A stretch of 64,000 nucleotides of DNA from Iris pallida (GCA_029216955.1 JANAVB010033217.1:925640-989639); one strand, 5' to 3'. Shown: positions 20,463 through 35,907, counted from the stretch's first letter. A program made the numbers and translations. The notes: generated from the sequence alone by a model not told the origin.

Positions 20463-22615
20463 CAGCAGCAGTACCAGCCTACGAGGCCATTGCCGCCTCA
20501 CGCACAAGCCTTCCAGCAGCATAGACCTCAGCAGTATGCCCAGACCCAAGCTCAGATGCAGAACCGGCAGAAAGTTTTCCAGCAGAGGGGACCAGTACCC
20601 AGAGGGCAAGGTCAGGCTATGGTTCTGACCTTGGAGGAAGAGTTAGCTTCGGGTGAGGTGGTGGCAGGTACTATTCTCGTCAACTTATTTCCAGCATCAG
20701 TATTATTTGATTCAGGTGCATCACATTCATTTATGTCTGTACGATTCGCTACACGGATAGGACTGGTGCCTGATTCATTATCAGTAAGGCTCAATATACT
20801 TACTGGTAATGGTCTTATGGGAGTAGATAGAGTGTTTTCCTCGTGTCGAATTGTAGTTAGCGATAGAGAGTTTTCCGCTAGGTTAATAGAATTCTTGATA
20901 GCCGATTATGATGTGGTCCTAGGAATAGATTGGTTGAAGGAGCAATACGCAAGAATAGACTGCCATATTGGTAGGATTGTTTTTGATATTCCCAGTGAGG
21001 CAGAGTTTTTATTCTCTATGGACGAAGTAGAACCTTCTCTCCCAGTATTGCAGATGGCAGTAGCAGAGGCAGTTCAGTTTTCCAGAGTCGTTGAAGAGTT
21101 TCCAGACGTGTTCCCCGGAGAGATTCCAGGCATACCGCCAGAGAGAGATATAGAGTTCACTATTGATTTGCTTCCAGGGACGACACCAGTGTCAGAGAGA
21201 GTCTACAGGATGGCACCTTCAGAGTTGGAGATTTTGTATATGATGATTGAAGAACTCATAACCAAGGGATTCATTTGTGCTAGCGGATCGCCTTGGGGAG
21301 CCCCGATGCTTCTTGTGAAAAATAAGGGTGTATGTGTTGATTTTCGTACCTTGAACTCTGTAACAATCAAGAATAGGTATCCTCTACCAAGGATAGATGA
21401 CTTATTTGATCAGCTCAGGGGAGCGGCAGTATTCTCGAAGATTGACTTGCGATCAGGGTACCATCAGATCAGAGTTAGAGAGCAAGACATCCCAAAGACA
21501 GCGTTCAGATCAAGATATGGACATTGGAAGTTCCTTTTTATGCCATTTGGAGCAACCAATGTGACAGTCGTATTCATGGACCTCATGAATCATATCTTCA
21601 TGCCCTACTTGGACCAGTTCGTGGTAGTATTTATAAACAACAACTTGGTCTATAGCAAGAGTGAGGCAGAGCATGAGCAGCATCTCAGAGTAGTCCTTCA
21701 GATTCTCATGGAGCACCAGTTGTACGCAAAGTTCAGTAAGTACAAATTTTGGCTTAATCGTATTTCGTACTTAGGTCATATCATCACCAGAGGTGGAGTG
21801 AAAGTGGACCCCCAGAAGATAGTGCCTATAGAATCATGGCCAGTACCCAGTACAGTCGTCGAGGTTCACAGTTTCCTTAGCTTGGCCGGCTATTACCGGC
21901 GATTTGTTTCAGACTTTGCTCATACTTCAGCGCCCATGACGTGGTTGACCCGTAAGGATGTGCAGTTTGCTTGGACAGCAGAGTGTCAGAGTTTATTAGA
22001 GAATTTGAAGCAAAAAGTAATGACGGCCCCCATTCTTACGCTTTCAGATGGGACTGAAGGATTTTCAGTTTATTGTGATGCTTCAGGCAGAGGATTGGGA
22101 TGCATATTGATGCAACATGGTAAGGTAGTAGCTTATGCGTCACACCAGCTTCGTAACCATGAGAGGAATTATCCTACCCATGACTTGGAGTTAGCAGCAG
22201 TAGTTTTTGTATTAAAGCTTTGGAGGCATTATTTATATGGAGATTGGGTAGAGATTTTCTCCGACCACAAGAGTCTTAAGTATGTGTTTACTCAGAAGAT
22301 CTTAACATACGTCAGAGAAGATGGCTAGAGCTACTTGTAGATTATGACATCAATATGCAGTATCATCCTGAGAAGGCCAACGTAGTAGCAGATGCATTGA
22401 GCAGAAGAGCTGGAGTTTATTTCCTAACAGCGCAACCAGAATTGTTAGCCGATCTTCAGAAGATGGGGATAGAAATAGTTCTCCATACCAATGTGGCATT
22501 GATGGCCAGCATTCAAGATCAGTCCAGCATAGTTGAGAGGATCAAGATGGCGCAATCAGTGGATTATAAGCTTCAGCGGCTCAGAGCAGAGTGTGAAGCA
22601 GGACGAAGACCAGAG
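20463..22615 (+). pseudogene. G1 protease, reverse transcriptase and RNase H
   Basis: The frame open at 20490-22328 holds the aspartic protease motif [11 protein letters not shown] (Asp about residue 74 from 20490) and RT with [38 protein letters not shown] and FLFMPFG. RNase H has [11 protein letters not shown] and [11 protein letters not shown]. The expected RT motif F-I-D-D-I-L is FINNNL, with both Asp codons read as AAC at 21636-21641, so polymerase chemistry is lost. A one-base deletion near 22299 ends the frame. It continues from 22355 with [18 protein letters not shown] up to 22615, where LARD A1 is inserted. Confidence 0.92.
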
Positions 22616-24692
22616 TGTCACGACCCGTACCCATTTTTTTAAACTGATACGAGACGTGTCCAAGCCAACCTACGCCGCAGTGTCGGCGGTAGAACGCTGT
22701 CATAGCCAAGATGCTCAAAATCATAAGTAATGCTCATTCACAATATTAATTTAATTTACAATGATCACAAGTTTTACATTTGTAGAAGATATAAACTTGT
22801 ACAAATATTGAAATGTCTACAACTCAACTATCTAGCTAGTATCTAGGCTTTTGTCTGCAAGTACCCCCGTATCTCCCATGCTAAGTGAATCCACGGCTAA
22901 CCTAAAAAATATTGGTTTCCAATCAGGAATGGAACGAGTATAATTCACAGAATGCAGTTCCAATATATAAAAATGACTATATCACAGAGATTAGCCTTTA
23001 GACACATGATTCATAAAATACAATGAAGAAAGACAACAAAACTGAATAATAAGAACAGAAAATGAAATACAATAAAATACGCACCAACTGACCGACTGAA
23101 GTACCTTTGATATGTGATCGGTCTCGGAACAATTATGCGACACGGTCTACACGGTCTAAAGTTACACGGTCTACAGTTACACGATCTACAGTTACACGGT
23201 CTACAAAAAATATTGCAATAAGGAAGCACTGTCTACAAAATAATAATCACGAACTACACAGTTTTAAATGCAATAATAATCACGGTCTACACGGTCTAAA
23301 GTTACACTATCTACAAGAAATAAATACAATAGTAAACACGGTCTACACGATCTACACGGTCTAACGTCAGATCACACATCGTTAGTACTTCACCTTCCGA
23401 CACAAAGAACAAAATCAACAGAAAAATGAAATCACATATCTATCGACTAAACACTGATGTATAGTAAATATCAATACTGAAAACAAACAATAAACTGTAC
23501 TCGCCTGTGGTCCTTTGTTGGTAAAACCGATAATCCAAACCACTCAGTGTGTCACAATAGTCAAAACTCGTATAACAGACCCCGGAAGCTGAAATAAACA
23601 TCACCAATGTTCTCAAAATAGTCCAATTAGCTAGGATTGCCTATCCTTAAGTCCAATTTTGGATACAGGGGCAAAACGGTAATTTTTGGCCAAAACGATG
23701 TCCGCCGTTGGACCCGCTTTGCACCAAAAAGTGTGCCAGAGTTAATGGTCTCTAAAGTCATCAAACTACCTGTCTACGGATTCGTTTTGACGATATGAAC
23801 CCAACGATATGTCCCATTGTGGATTCCGGTAGGCCGAGCACAAAATCGCCCGTTGAATCGGATCGTAGGGCCCGCAAAACGGTGATCCAATCAATTGTCT
23901 CAGAATCGGACCAAACTTGGTATACAGGACCAGAAAAACGATACGGTCTTGTTGGCGTAAGTTTCGTCTCGATCTGACGAGCGTGCACAAAGTAATTGAG
24001 AAATTTGTACAGAGGCCGATACGGTAAATTTCGACGGATACACATCAAATTCGTCACGCACACGCGAACAGTTTAAATTTCGTCAAAGCCCACACGACCA
24101 CGAAGCTGTTACGCACCTTTCGATGCTTTCGGTTCACGACCACGTCGCCCGGTTTGGCGGGACGCACGTCGTATCGGACAATTTTTCTATTTTCTATAGT
24201 TTTGAAAAAACAATTTTTTGTTGAACTTTAGAATCGAATATCTTATTATCTACTTAATGAAATCCGAATCTACGAGAAGGGTTATGATGCCCTACATGTT
24301 GTCCAAATAATTGTTCAAATAGAATTCTAAGTTGGTCATTGGTTTGACCAGAATCGGCCTTCCAATATGGGCGTTTGGACTTGGTGTTGTTCTGTTTGCA
24401 AGCAGGTTTTTCGTCGACTTCACTTCGATTTTCTGGACAACCACGACCATCTAGGTTCGAACTAATTAAAGGGGTCTAAAGATGGTTGTGTTGTAATCGT
24501 ACCTGAGCAATCGGGACGACATTTCGTCGACCGAGGAGGGAGAACCGTGGCCTCAAACATTGGAGTTTGGCCTGCCTGCTGCCGTGCCTCTGTTTCTGTT
24601 GTCCGTACGTGCGCCTTGCTGCGGCGGTTCCTGGCCATGTGCGACGGTGATGCCGGCGGTGGGTGGCTGCCGAGTTGACATGGGAAGGGGCG

Positions 24693-24760
24693 TCGGGTTT
24701 AGGGTTAGGGTTTTCGATATACTCCTCTTTCTCTCTCTCGCTTTCTGTTATATATGTGCG
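24693..24760 (-). promoter_or_regulatory. Candidate LTR core promoter: TATA box, GA-rich leader, telo-box
   Basis: On the minus strand CATATATAAC (24747-24756) is followed by a GA-rich leader and then AAAACCCTAACCCTAAACCC. The same order occurs in the right LTR (32918-32975) and in element B (50710-50770). Telo-boxes (AAACCCTAA) are known promoter elements of plant growth genes. The role here is inferred. Confidence 0.5.
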
Positions 24761-25027
24761 GGTGTGCGTGTTTGTCTCTCGGCCTGGGATTCAGTTTATG
24801 GCTCGGGTTCTCTTTGGGGAACAGTTCGATTCATACATGGGTTTCTCAGTTGTGGGCTGGTAAGCTCGGCCTGTCGGCTGGCCTAGCTGAGAACGGGCTG
24901 GGCTCACTTTTGTTTATATGTATTTACATATAAATGCATATGTATATATATATACATATATATATTTTATATACACACACATATACATACATGTATATCT
25001 ACATTTTTATATGTATACATCTACACA

Positions 25028-25551
<524 letters not shown>

Positions 25552-26192
25552 CTAATTTTCATATATTATAAATACTCTTCTATACATATACACATATACA
25601 AGTATATATATAACCTAGTTACTCTCCATAATATCCAAAATATTTATTAAAGAACTTATTTACTATATTATCAACAAAAATACTATTTTAATAGCAAGCA
25701 CATTAATATGTATATATATATCCACCGATTCCAAAATTGCTTCCTAAATCACTAAAGTAAAAAAATGCCAATACAACGTACCTCTATATGGTCGTCTCTA
25801 CACGTACTACCCGGGTACTAGGGCTTGGACTTGGTCAGGGTCCGGTCCAGACTAGTTCGATACAACCGGGTTCCTGCAAAGTTCAATAAATATAATAATA
25901 ATTAATTAAACTTATTTATAATGGTCATGCTATAACTTGGCCTGGTTTTCCTAGTTAGGACACTCCTATGGCTCGACATTACCCTACCATGGCTAAACAC
26001 TAGTCAAAGCATGCCACTGCACTATCCGTACCATGATTCCTAGTCGTCTGGTACTTCAAAACTCAACCATGGCTAAAATTATCTACTGTAAAAACTAACT
26101 AAATAATTATTTATAAAAACTCTAAAAATCACCATTTAATTTAAATAAATAAAAAAAAATATATTATCAAAATTCCGGGAAGAGGGGCTACA

Positions 26193-28828
26193 AATCTACC
26201 CACCTTAAAATAATTTTGTCCTCAAAATTTAAGGGAAGAGTCCATCCTCTATGATAGAAGACGGTTTCCATTAGCTATCATCTATTCTCATGGTCGTTTT
26301 GTACTACGAATCCTTGAGGGTTTCTACCCACCTTCGGTCACACTACTCCCTCAAATCTCATGTCACTAAAACTTTATAATCATCTAGCTACTTGCTAAAA
26401 TTGCTACAAATAGATATCTACTGCATATGGCATATATAATCCTCCCATACCTATCAAATAACCCAAAATTTAACAAGCAACAAATTTATACATGTAGCTA
26501 AGATTTATTAATAAATTCTAATAAGCATGACCATTCATTGCTCTGAAATATGAAGGACAATAAGATAAGAAAGAGTAATCGAGAGCAATTATGAAGTTTC
26601 AAGAGCGGTAGAGAGTATCCAATGATGCAGACAAAAAGAAAGTATATGAACCATTGACTTATTTGCTATAGTGGGCTACTCTAGTCCAGTCACTTGCTAA
26701 ATTAAAAAACTTTTCGTTTCTTAGAGGGCTTGCAATCTGCACATTGCAGAAGTTTTATTCTCGAAATTCTTAAGCAAGGTTCCATAATAGAACAGAATTT
26801 AAGAAATCAAGATGGAAAATTTTTTTCCGGGGTTAAAACACAAGGAATATAAACGCAATACAAGGTCGTATCGCAACTTTCAGGTACATGGAATAATGGT
26901 TATGAATGACACCACATTCTAAGAGGTGGAGACTACATATTAGGTATAGGGACTTATTTCAAAAAGTTCGATTTTATAGTCTAAATAGGGTGGTATGCAT
27001 GGATGGGTTTTACGGGGTCTTATAATGGGTTCCCTGATTGGACACTAATCGTTGGTTGGATTAGCCTCGGATTTCAGTCTATATTGACTGGTCAAGATTC
27101 CACTCATAAAACTATTTTTACTAGGTTAGGGTAACCTAGAATAGGTTTTCATCCAATGGTTGAGCTAGTTGCCAGTCAGATTGGTTAGCTGGGTCCTTCA
27201 AGCCCAAAAATGTGCCTTCCGTGACTTTTGTGGTTAAGTAGCACGAGGAGACACAATTGAGTGGCACACTTGTGACATGTGCGTAGTGGGCTTTCAGTCG
27301 ATCACAACCATATATTGGGTCAAAAGATTCGAGTCGAAGTTGAGTCTCTAGTCGTAGTCGGAAAGTACACAGAGATTATGGTAAGGGTTATAGCTAGTCC
27401 TTTTTACCTGAAAGTCGTACCGTAAAAATAGAGTACAAGGGGACGTGTTTGAGTGGGACATGATATACCTAGATGAAGATGGACTCGTCTAGATCTTGAA
27501 TATAAAATTTGTTGGAAGGTAACAGCTGGTCTCGTGCTCCGATTACTAATGACACGACCGGGGGCACAAAATGGTCTAAATGGAAAGTGGGCGTCCATGC
27601 GACACTAATTATCATTCTAATGGAAATTATTCTAATCAATCGGTATTCCTTGTATATCCTAAAATTTTAGAAGGCTTACAGTCTACCCACCTTAGAAGCT
27701 AGGACATGGTTTTAGGAAGAATGAGATTAGAAGAATTTCAAAGTCCGGATACTGTACCCCGACTCTTGTTAATAAAGAATAAGGCACAGCGTAACGGAAT
27801 ACGGTAGATGTAAGTCAAGGATCGTTCCTTAATAAATGGAAACGAGTGTGTGTGCAATGACACATGGTCGATAAAATAGAATGATCTACTCGCTCATAGT
27901 ATACAAAAGTTATAATGATCATGCATTGTTGTTGACAACTGGTAAATCATAATATGACAGGATATTTAAGCTATGGTATTGGCTAAGCTAGTGACTGTGG
28001 CATTCCAACACTAGTTAGGTCTTAATAATAACATTTACATAACTAGGGCAATACTTATTGGAAACCAATCTCGGGATGAGTGTCTACCATAGTCACTGTA
28101 AATGATTGCCCTTACCCTTGTCTACTCATCTCATGTCTAACTGTGGGCTTTGGTCGAGGAAGGGCTGGGTTAAGGCTTAAGAGTTGCTAGTTAAAGCAAG
28201 CTTCAAGCAAACAATTAGAGGCTCACAATAATTGGTTCTTGAGAATAGATAGTCTCCTAGGTTGGCATTTTGACCAAGGGTAAAACCCTAATCATTCTCA
28301 AATTCAGATGGCTTGAAAGTCCCAATAGTAGTTTTAGGGTCGAGAGGAGAACGAGTAACTCAATCACATGACTGACCGATGGTAGCTACACTTGTGTATA
28401 CCACTATCATAGCCATGGGGATACTCTGTATCTCTCTACCAATTACGAGCTTTCGTCTTTCCGATTCAGTGAAAGACAAAAACAATAAAGAGTTCAAGGG
28501 AGATGTCACCGAATACAATTTTGTGATTCAAAGGCGAATGTATAATTTCAAGAGGAATTGTCAATGCAGTCGCGGATGAGATCATAGATACCTCGATATC
28601 TCAATCCACGTGGGATAATCAAAGAGAGAGCGAACCGAGTGCACTACGATTGATCAGACCGTAATACATCGATTCTGATTAGACAATATGTTAGTAGGCG
28701 TCCCCACTAAACATATGTCTTAAATCAAGCTCGAAAACAGAGTGAGCTTGCAAATCTAGGCTGTAATAGCAGCATTGGTCAAGATATTCAAAATACAAGT
28801 ATGCAAGATTTTTGAAAGAAGGCACAAG
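26193..28828 (-). other. LARD A1 interior, left part, with polypurine tract
   Basis: Directly at the LTR the minus strand reads TTATTTTAAGGTGGGTAGATT (polypurine tract, 26193-26213), preceded by the chromovirus 3' block 'TTTTGAGGACAAAAT' (26216-26230). The rest has no recognisable protein or RNA gene. It matches, reversed, LARD A2's interior at 40400-42604. Confidence 0.7.
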
Positions 28829-29547
<719 letters not shown>

Positions 29548-30841
29548 GGCACAAGTAGTTCAAGTTTGGTGAGAATCAAAACCTTACCTGGGGTTCTTGC
29601 TTATACGGTCATTTTACTATCTTCTTACTCATAAGACCTTGGTCAACTAATGGGTTATGGACCTCTAAATTCCATATTCCAGGTAAACCTATTAAGGTCA
29701 GTCACTACCTCGTCGACAGGTTACAATGACCACGGAATGCTAGGTTGGGAGACGTGCCACCCAACTTGCAGAACTTCCACTAGTATTGGCCTTGGATCTT
29801 ATGGGACACACATGGCATTTTTCTATCCTCTATAGTATCCAAACTTGTAATCATGTTTGAAGTCATTTCATCGAGGATTATGCCTCGCCCAAATACTCTG
29901 GCTGTGGTAAACCCTTGGTTTCGTAACTCAAACATGATACAAAATTGAACACTTCTTAACTCTATCCAATAATGACTCAAGGGTAACTACGATCAAAAGA
30001 GGACCACTAGCCATAGTTTAAGCAACATTCTATAACCTATATTTTTTTAAACTAATTTCAACTCTAGGGGTCGCGTCTCGCCAGTGCGCTGCTGGCTGCA
30101 GTGAATCCATAGTCTCCATAATTCAAATAAATGGCGACAGTGCACTGTTGTCCTGCCATTATGAGTTAACTAATATTCCTTTAACTATATCTGTAAAAAT
30201 TCATGAGATTCAAATAAATTGACTATGGAATAAAGGGTAAGTATTTGTCCTATCAGTCACAACCCTGAAAAGGTGAACAGGAAGGGAAATAACTGAAGAC
30301 AAAGAAATACAAACATCCTAGTATCCATTTCATATGTATTCAAACCTTTGAGAAAAACTTGAATCGAAACTAACTCGAGGCCCGTATATGGATAACCTAT
30401 AAAATAATAATTCTTAGGGCAAAATAGGAACTGAATAGGCAATTTGACTAAGACATGAGGATGATATCTAAGAGGCAAAGAGAAGGATTTGCATAATTCA
30501 TCAAGGTTAGATCATTAATTCTATGAAGCCCTATCTCACCAAGTAAATAATCTATCCAAATTGGATCATATCGTCATATCAAGAGGTAATAGTGTACCTA
30601 TAGTGATCTGACAATCTATCAAAATTAAAAACTCCTCATCTAAATTACATGGCCTAGACTACCCATCGGTAATTCTGTATAAGGGACTCCTAGTCCTAGT
30701 CATTCTCTCAAATTAAATTAATCCCTAACTCGTGAATGAGCATTTTCTAGTCGCAGGCTCGCAATAGTACAACTAACTTAAGTACTATCATGAGTTCGTA
30801 CGATTTGCGAAAACAGACCTACATGGGCCACCACAAAAACT
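29548..30841 (-). other. LARD A1 interior, right part
   Basis: It is non-coding and homologous (reversed) to 39093-40380 of LARD A2, for example around 30060-30110 against 39845-39890. It ends at the primer-binding site next to the right LTR. Confidence 0.65.
30816..30833 (-). other. LARD A1 primer-binding site, tRNA-Ile(AAU)-like
   Basis: The minus strand reads TGGTGGCCCATGTAGGTC, 8 nt from the LTR end at 30842. It differs by one base from the expected tRNA-Ile(AAU) complement as I remember it. Confidence 0.65.
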
Positions 30842-33240
30842 TGTCACGACCCGTACCCTTTTTTTTTTTTAAACTGATACGAGACGTGTCCAAGCCAGCC
30901 TACGCCACAGTGTCGGGGGTAGAACGCTGTCACGGCCAAGATGCTCAAAATCACAAGTAATGCTCATTCACAACATTAATTTAATTTACAATGATCACAA
31001 GTTTAACATTTGCAGAAGATATAAACTTGTACAAATATTGAAATGTCTACAACTCAACTATCTAGCTAGTCTCTAGGCTTTTGTCTGTAAGTACCCCCGT
31101 ATCTCCCATGCTAAGTGAATTCACGGCTAACCTGAAAAATATTGGTTTCCAATCAGGAATGGAACGAGTACAATTCACTTAATGCAGTTCCAATATATGA
31201 AAATGACTATATCACAGAGGTTAGCCTTTAGACACATGATTCTTAAAATACAATGAAGAAAGACAATAAAACTGAATAATAAGAACAGAAAATGAAATAC
31301 AATAAAATACTCACCAACTGACCGACTGAAGTACCATTGATATGTGATCGGTCTCGGGACAATTATGCGACACGGTCTACACGGTCTAAAGTTACACGGT
31401 CTACAGTTACACGGTCTACAGAAAATATTGCAATAAAGAAACACTGTCTACAAAATAATAATCACGAACTATGCAGTTTTAAATGCAATAATAATCACGG
31501 TCTATACGGTCTAAAGTTATACTGTCTACAAGAAATAAATGCAATAATAAACACGGTCTACACGATCTACACGGTCTAAGGTCAGATCACACATCGTTGG
31601 TACTTCACCTCCCGACACAACAAGGAACAAAATTAACAAAAAACTGAAATCACATATCTATCGACTAAACACTGATGTATAGTAAAGATCAATACTGAAA
31701 ATAAACAATAAACTGTACTCGCATGTGGTCCTTTGCTGGTAAAACCGATAATCCAAACCACTCAGTGTGCCACAATAGTCAAAACTCGTACAACAGTCCA
31801 CGGAAGCTGAAATAAACATCACCAATGTTCTCAGAATAGTCCAATTAGCTAGGATTGCCTATCCTTAAGTCCAATTCTGGACACAGGAGCAAAACGGTAA
31901 TTTTGGGCCCAAACGGTGTCCGTCGTTGGATCCGCTTTGCACCGAAAAACGTGTCAGAGTCAATGGTCTCTAATGTCATCAAACTACCTGTCTACGGATT
32001 TATTTTGACGATACGAACCCAATGGTATGTCCCATTGTGGATTCCGGTAGGCCGTGCACAAAATCGCCCGTTGAATCAGATCGTGGGGCCCGCAAAACGG
32101 CGATCCAATCAACTGTCTCAGAATCGGACCAAATTTGGCATACAGGACCAGAAAAATGATACGGTCCTGTTGTTGCAAGTTTTGTCTCGATCTGACGAGC
32201 GTGCACAAAGTACTTATGAAATTTGTACAGAGGCCGATACGATAAATTTTGACGGATACGCATCAAATTCGTCGCACACACGCGACCAATTTGAATTTCG
32301 TCAAAGCCTACATGAACACGAAGCTGTTACGCACCTTTCGATACTTTCGGTTCGTGACCACGTCGCCCGGTTTAGCGGGACGCACGTCGTATCGGACAAT
32401 TTTTCTATTTTCTATAGTTTTGAAAAAACATGTTTTTATTGAACTTTAGAATCGAATATCTTCTTATCTACTTACTGAAATCCGAATCTACGAGAAGGGT
32501 TATGATGCCCTACATGTTGTCCAAATAATTGTTCAAATAGAATTCTAAGTTGGTCATTGGTTTGACCAGAATCGTCTTTCCAATATGGGCGTTTGGACTG
32601 GGTGTTGTTCTGTTTGCATACAGGTTTTTCGTCGACTTCACTTCGATTTTCTGGACAACCTCGACCATCTAGGTTCGAACTAATTGAAGGGGTCTAAAGA
32701 TGGTTGTGTTGTAATCGTACCTGAGCAATCAGGACGACGTTTCGTCGACCGAGGAGGGAGAACCGTGACCTCAAACATTGGAGTTTGGCCTGCCTGCTGT
32801 CGTGTCTCTGTTTCTGTTGTCCATGTGCGCGCCTTGCTGCGGCAGTTCCTGGCCGTGTGCGGTGGTGATGCCGTCGGTGGGTGGCCACCCAGTTGACATG
32901 GGGAGGGGCATCGGGTTTAGGGTTAGGGTTTTCGATATACTCCTCTTCCTCTCTCTCGCTCTCTGTTATATATGTGCGGGTGTGCGTGTTTGTCTCTCGG
33001 CCTGGGATTCAGTTTATGGCTCGGGTTCTCTTTGGGGACCAGTTCGATTCATACATGGGTTTCTCAATTGTGGGCTGGTAAGCTCGGCCTGTGGGCTGGC
33101 CTAGCTGAGAACGAGCTGGGCTCACTTTTGTTTATATGTATTTACATATAAATGCATATGTATATATATATACATATATATATATACACACATATACATA
33201 CATGTATATCTACATTTTTATATGTATACATCTACACATA

Positions 33241-33296
<56 letters not shown>

Positions 33297-33310
33297 TATA
33301 TATATATATA

Positions 33311-33394
<84 letters not shown>

Positions 33395-33432
33395 TTTGTA
33401 GATGTATATATATATAATATTTTTTTTTTGTA

Positions 33433-33510
<78 letters not shown>

Positions 33511-33806
33511 CATATATATTTATATAATGATTAATAATGGTCATGCTATAACTTGGCCTAGTTTTCCTAGTTAGGACACTCCTATGGCTCGGCATTCCCC
33601 TACCATGGCTAAACACTAGTCAAAGCATACCACTGCACTATCCGTACCATGATTCCTAGTCGTTTGGTACTTCAAAACTCAACCATGGCTAAAATCATCT
33701 ACTGTAAAAAATAACTAAATAATTATTTATAAAAACTCTAAAATCACCATTTAATTCAAATAAATAAATAAAATATATTATCAAAATTTTGGGAAGAGGG
33801 GCTACA
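30842..33806 (-). mobile_element. LARD A1 right LTR (5' LTR of the element)
   Basis: It starts TGTCACGACCC (plus strand) at 30842 and ends GGGGCTACA at 33806, matching 22616-26192 with a ~720-bp deletion near 33530. It has the same TATA/telo-box block at 32918-32975 and (AT)n arrays at 33240-33510. Confidence 0.88.
33240..33510. repeat. (AT)n microsatellite block in LARD A1 right LTR
   Basis: AT-dinucleotide runs are interrupted by 'tgtttttgtagatg' and similar short pieces. They are non-coding despite long Ile-Tyr frames. Confidence 0.9.
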
Positions 33807-35150
33807 CAGTGTTATGTTTTCACGAAGATGGTACTCTTCGACATGGAAGGCGTCTTTGTGTACCCAATGGTGATATCAGACAGGAGATCATGGTAGAGGC
33901 TCACAGTTCTCAGTATTCAATTCATCCCGGTGGCACGAAGATGTACCGAGATATCTATCAACATTTCTGGTGGAATGGCATGAAGAGTGAGATAGCCTGG
34001 TTTGTCTCCCGATGTTTAGTTTGCCAACAAGTTAAAGCTGAACATCAGAGTCCAGCTGGACTTCTTCAACCTTTATCGATCCCAGAATGGAAGTGGGAGT
34101 ATATTACTATAGATTTTGTAACTGGGTTACCTAAATCCCCGGCTGGCAGGGTTGCTATATGGGTTATCGTTGATCGTCTCACAAGGTAGCTCATTTTCTC
34201 TCTTCAGAGTTGGTCAGTCAACGGATCAGCTAGTAGAGATATACCTCAGGTAGATTGTCAGATTGCATGGAGTACCAGTTAGAATTATATCAGACAGAAA
34301 TTTAAGATTCATATTGCACTTTTGGCGGAGTCTTCAAGAGAGTTTGGGGACTCGTCTCAAGTTCATTTCAGCATATCATCCACAGACAGATAGTCTGTCA
34401 GAAAGCACGATTCAGACTCTTGAAGATATGTTACGATCTTGTACGTTGGACTTTGGCGATTCGTGGAAAGATCACCTGCACCTAGTAGAGTTCTCCTATA
34501 ACAACAGTTTCTAGGCCAGTATCCAGATGGCACCCTTTGAAGCAGTGTATGGTAGGAAGTACAGATCCCCGTTAGCCTGGGACGATATAGGTGAGAGGTA
34601 GATGCTTGGCCCAGAGATGATTACGCAGACAATCGAGGTGGTCAGACAAGTCAGAGATCATCTTCGAGTTATCCAAGATCGCCAACGCCATTGGACCGAT
34701 TCTCATCGACATCCCCTTGAGTTTTCAGTCGGCGACCATGTGTTCCTTAGGATCTCGCCTACCCATGGCGTCATTCGATTCAGTGTACTGGGAAAGCTTA
34801 CACCTAGGTATATAGGGCCGTTTGACATTCTCGAGTAAGTAGGTAATGTGTCCTATCATCTCGCTCTTCTGCCATCGTTATGTGAGGTACATGACGTGTT
34901 CCATGTATCCCAACTACGACGGTATATCCCGGATCCGAGCCATGTCCTTGATCATTCGGAATTGGTTGTTGGAACCAACCTTTCGTATGCGAAAAGGCCC
35001 GTATCCATATTGGACCGAAGAGAGAAGGTACTCAAGAACAAGACTATTAGTTTAGTCCGTGTTGCTTGGGATCACCACTCTTTAGGTGAGTCAACGTGGG
35101 AGCGTGAGAATGATATCCGCTCACGATATTCATACATGTTTGGCTCATAA
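33807..35150 (+). pseudogene. G1 integrase with chromodomain-like tail
   Basis: It continues the G1 pol frame after LARD A1. It starts with the HHCC zinc domain (EAHSSQYSIHPGGTKMYRDIY, CLVCQQVKAEH), then the core with WEYITIDFVTGLP, IISDRNLRF and a conserved Glu after HPQTD (SES). The C-terminus has GKLTPRYIGPFDILE and VHDVFHVSQLRRYIPDP. The tail, ISLVRVAWDHHSLGESTWERE, resembles a chromodomain. Breaks are a stop after VDRLTR at 34187, a shift before 34263, a TAG near 34513, a TAG near 34600 and a TAA near 34836. The frame ends at about 35150, followed by the 3' untranslated region. Confidence 0.9.
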
Positions 35151-35274
35151 GGTATAATGTCTTCATTATGCCTTATACTTTTAAATTTCTTGCTTGCATG
35201 AATAATTGCTTGATTGGTTGCTAGCCGTAGATTGCCAGTATTGTATTGCTTGCCCGATATCTCTAGCCTTTTGA

Positions 35275-35314
35275 TTAAATTTCGAGGATAAAATTCTTTT
35301 AAGGTGGATAGAGT
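35275..35314 (+). other. G1 3' motif and polypurine tract
   Basis: The chromovirus block 'aaatttcgaggataaaatt' is followed by TTTTAAGGTGGATAGAGT, then the LTR start TGTCACTCC at 35315. The same layout is in LARDs A1 and A2. Confidence 0.8.
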
Positions 35315-35907
35315 TGTCACTCCTGTTTTTTGTTATACGTATTTCCAGTATACTGTACGAAATTTCGACCCGTAATTAGACTTGTCTTGCTTAGCTTAAT
35401 CTTGATTCGGTTTATTTTGTCTTGGTTTAATTTGGTTTGGTTTATTATGGCGTGTTAGCTTGGCTTGGTTTGTTTTATTTTGGGTTTGAGATGAAAAGGG
35501 GTTGATATATAAGTCAACTTTTCTCTCTCTCTTCATTACTCTCATTTACTTCTTCTTCTTCCTCCATTACTCTCCCACCAACCTAGAGAGAGCTTAGGCA
35601 AGTACAACTTGCTTCATGATGGATCTTCTATTTTATTGTTCTATCTTTTTCTCTATATAATTCTAAGCATCTTTAGGACTTGGAATTTTTGGTTTGGACG
35701 GATGGATTTTTGTATATCTAAGTTTGTAGCTTTTTCATTTTTTTGGATTTTGATCTTACAAATTTCATTATTTTTAATTTTTGATTGTTTTATGTTGTGG
35801 AGAATTCGATTTTACCCAAAATGGACCTTTAAAAAGTTAGATTTTGACTTATTTTGAGGAAGTTATGGCCAAAATAAGATTTGGACATTTCTAAGTTCAT
35901 CTATCAT
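35315..35907 (+). mobile_element. G1 3' LTR, first part
   Basis: It starts TGTCACTCCTG after the polypurine tract and matches the leader of the LTRs at 1-330 and 55667-56240. A TATA-like TTGATATATAAG lies near 35503-35514. A CT-rich leader with CTTCTTCTTCTTCC follows, a plausible core promoter. It is cut at 35907 by element B. Confidence 0.85.

Noticed and set aside
23107..23365. 'acacggtctac' short repeats as a gene or array
   Set aside because: A small tandem repeat of 'acggtctac/agttac' units inside the LARD A1 LTR, also at 31370-31590. There is no coding evidence.
24686..24720. Interstitial telomere repeat
   Set aside because: Only two to three TTTAGGG-like units, at the same place in all related LTRs, which fits a telo-box promoter motif better.
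28379..28579. Small open frame in the LARD A1 interior as a gene
   Set aside because: It is not preserved in the homologous interior of LARD A2 and has no recognisable motif.
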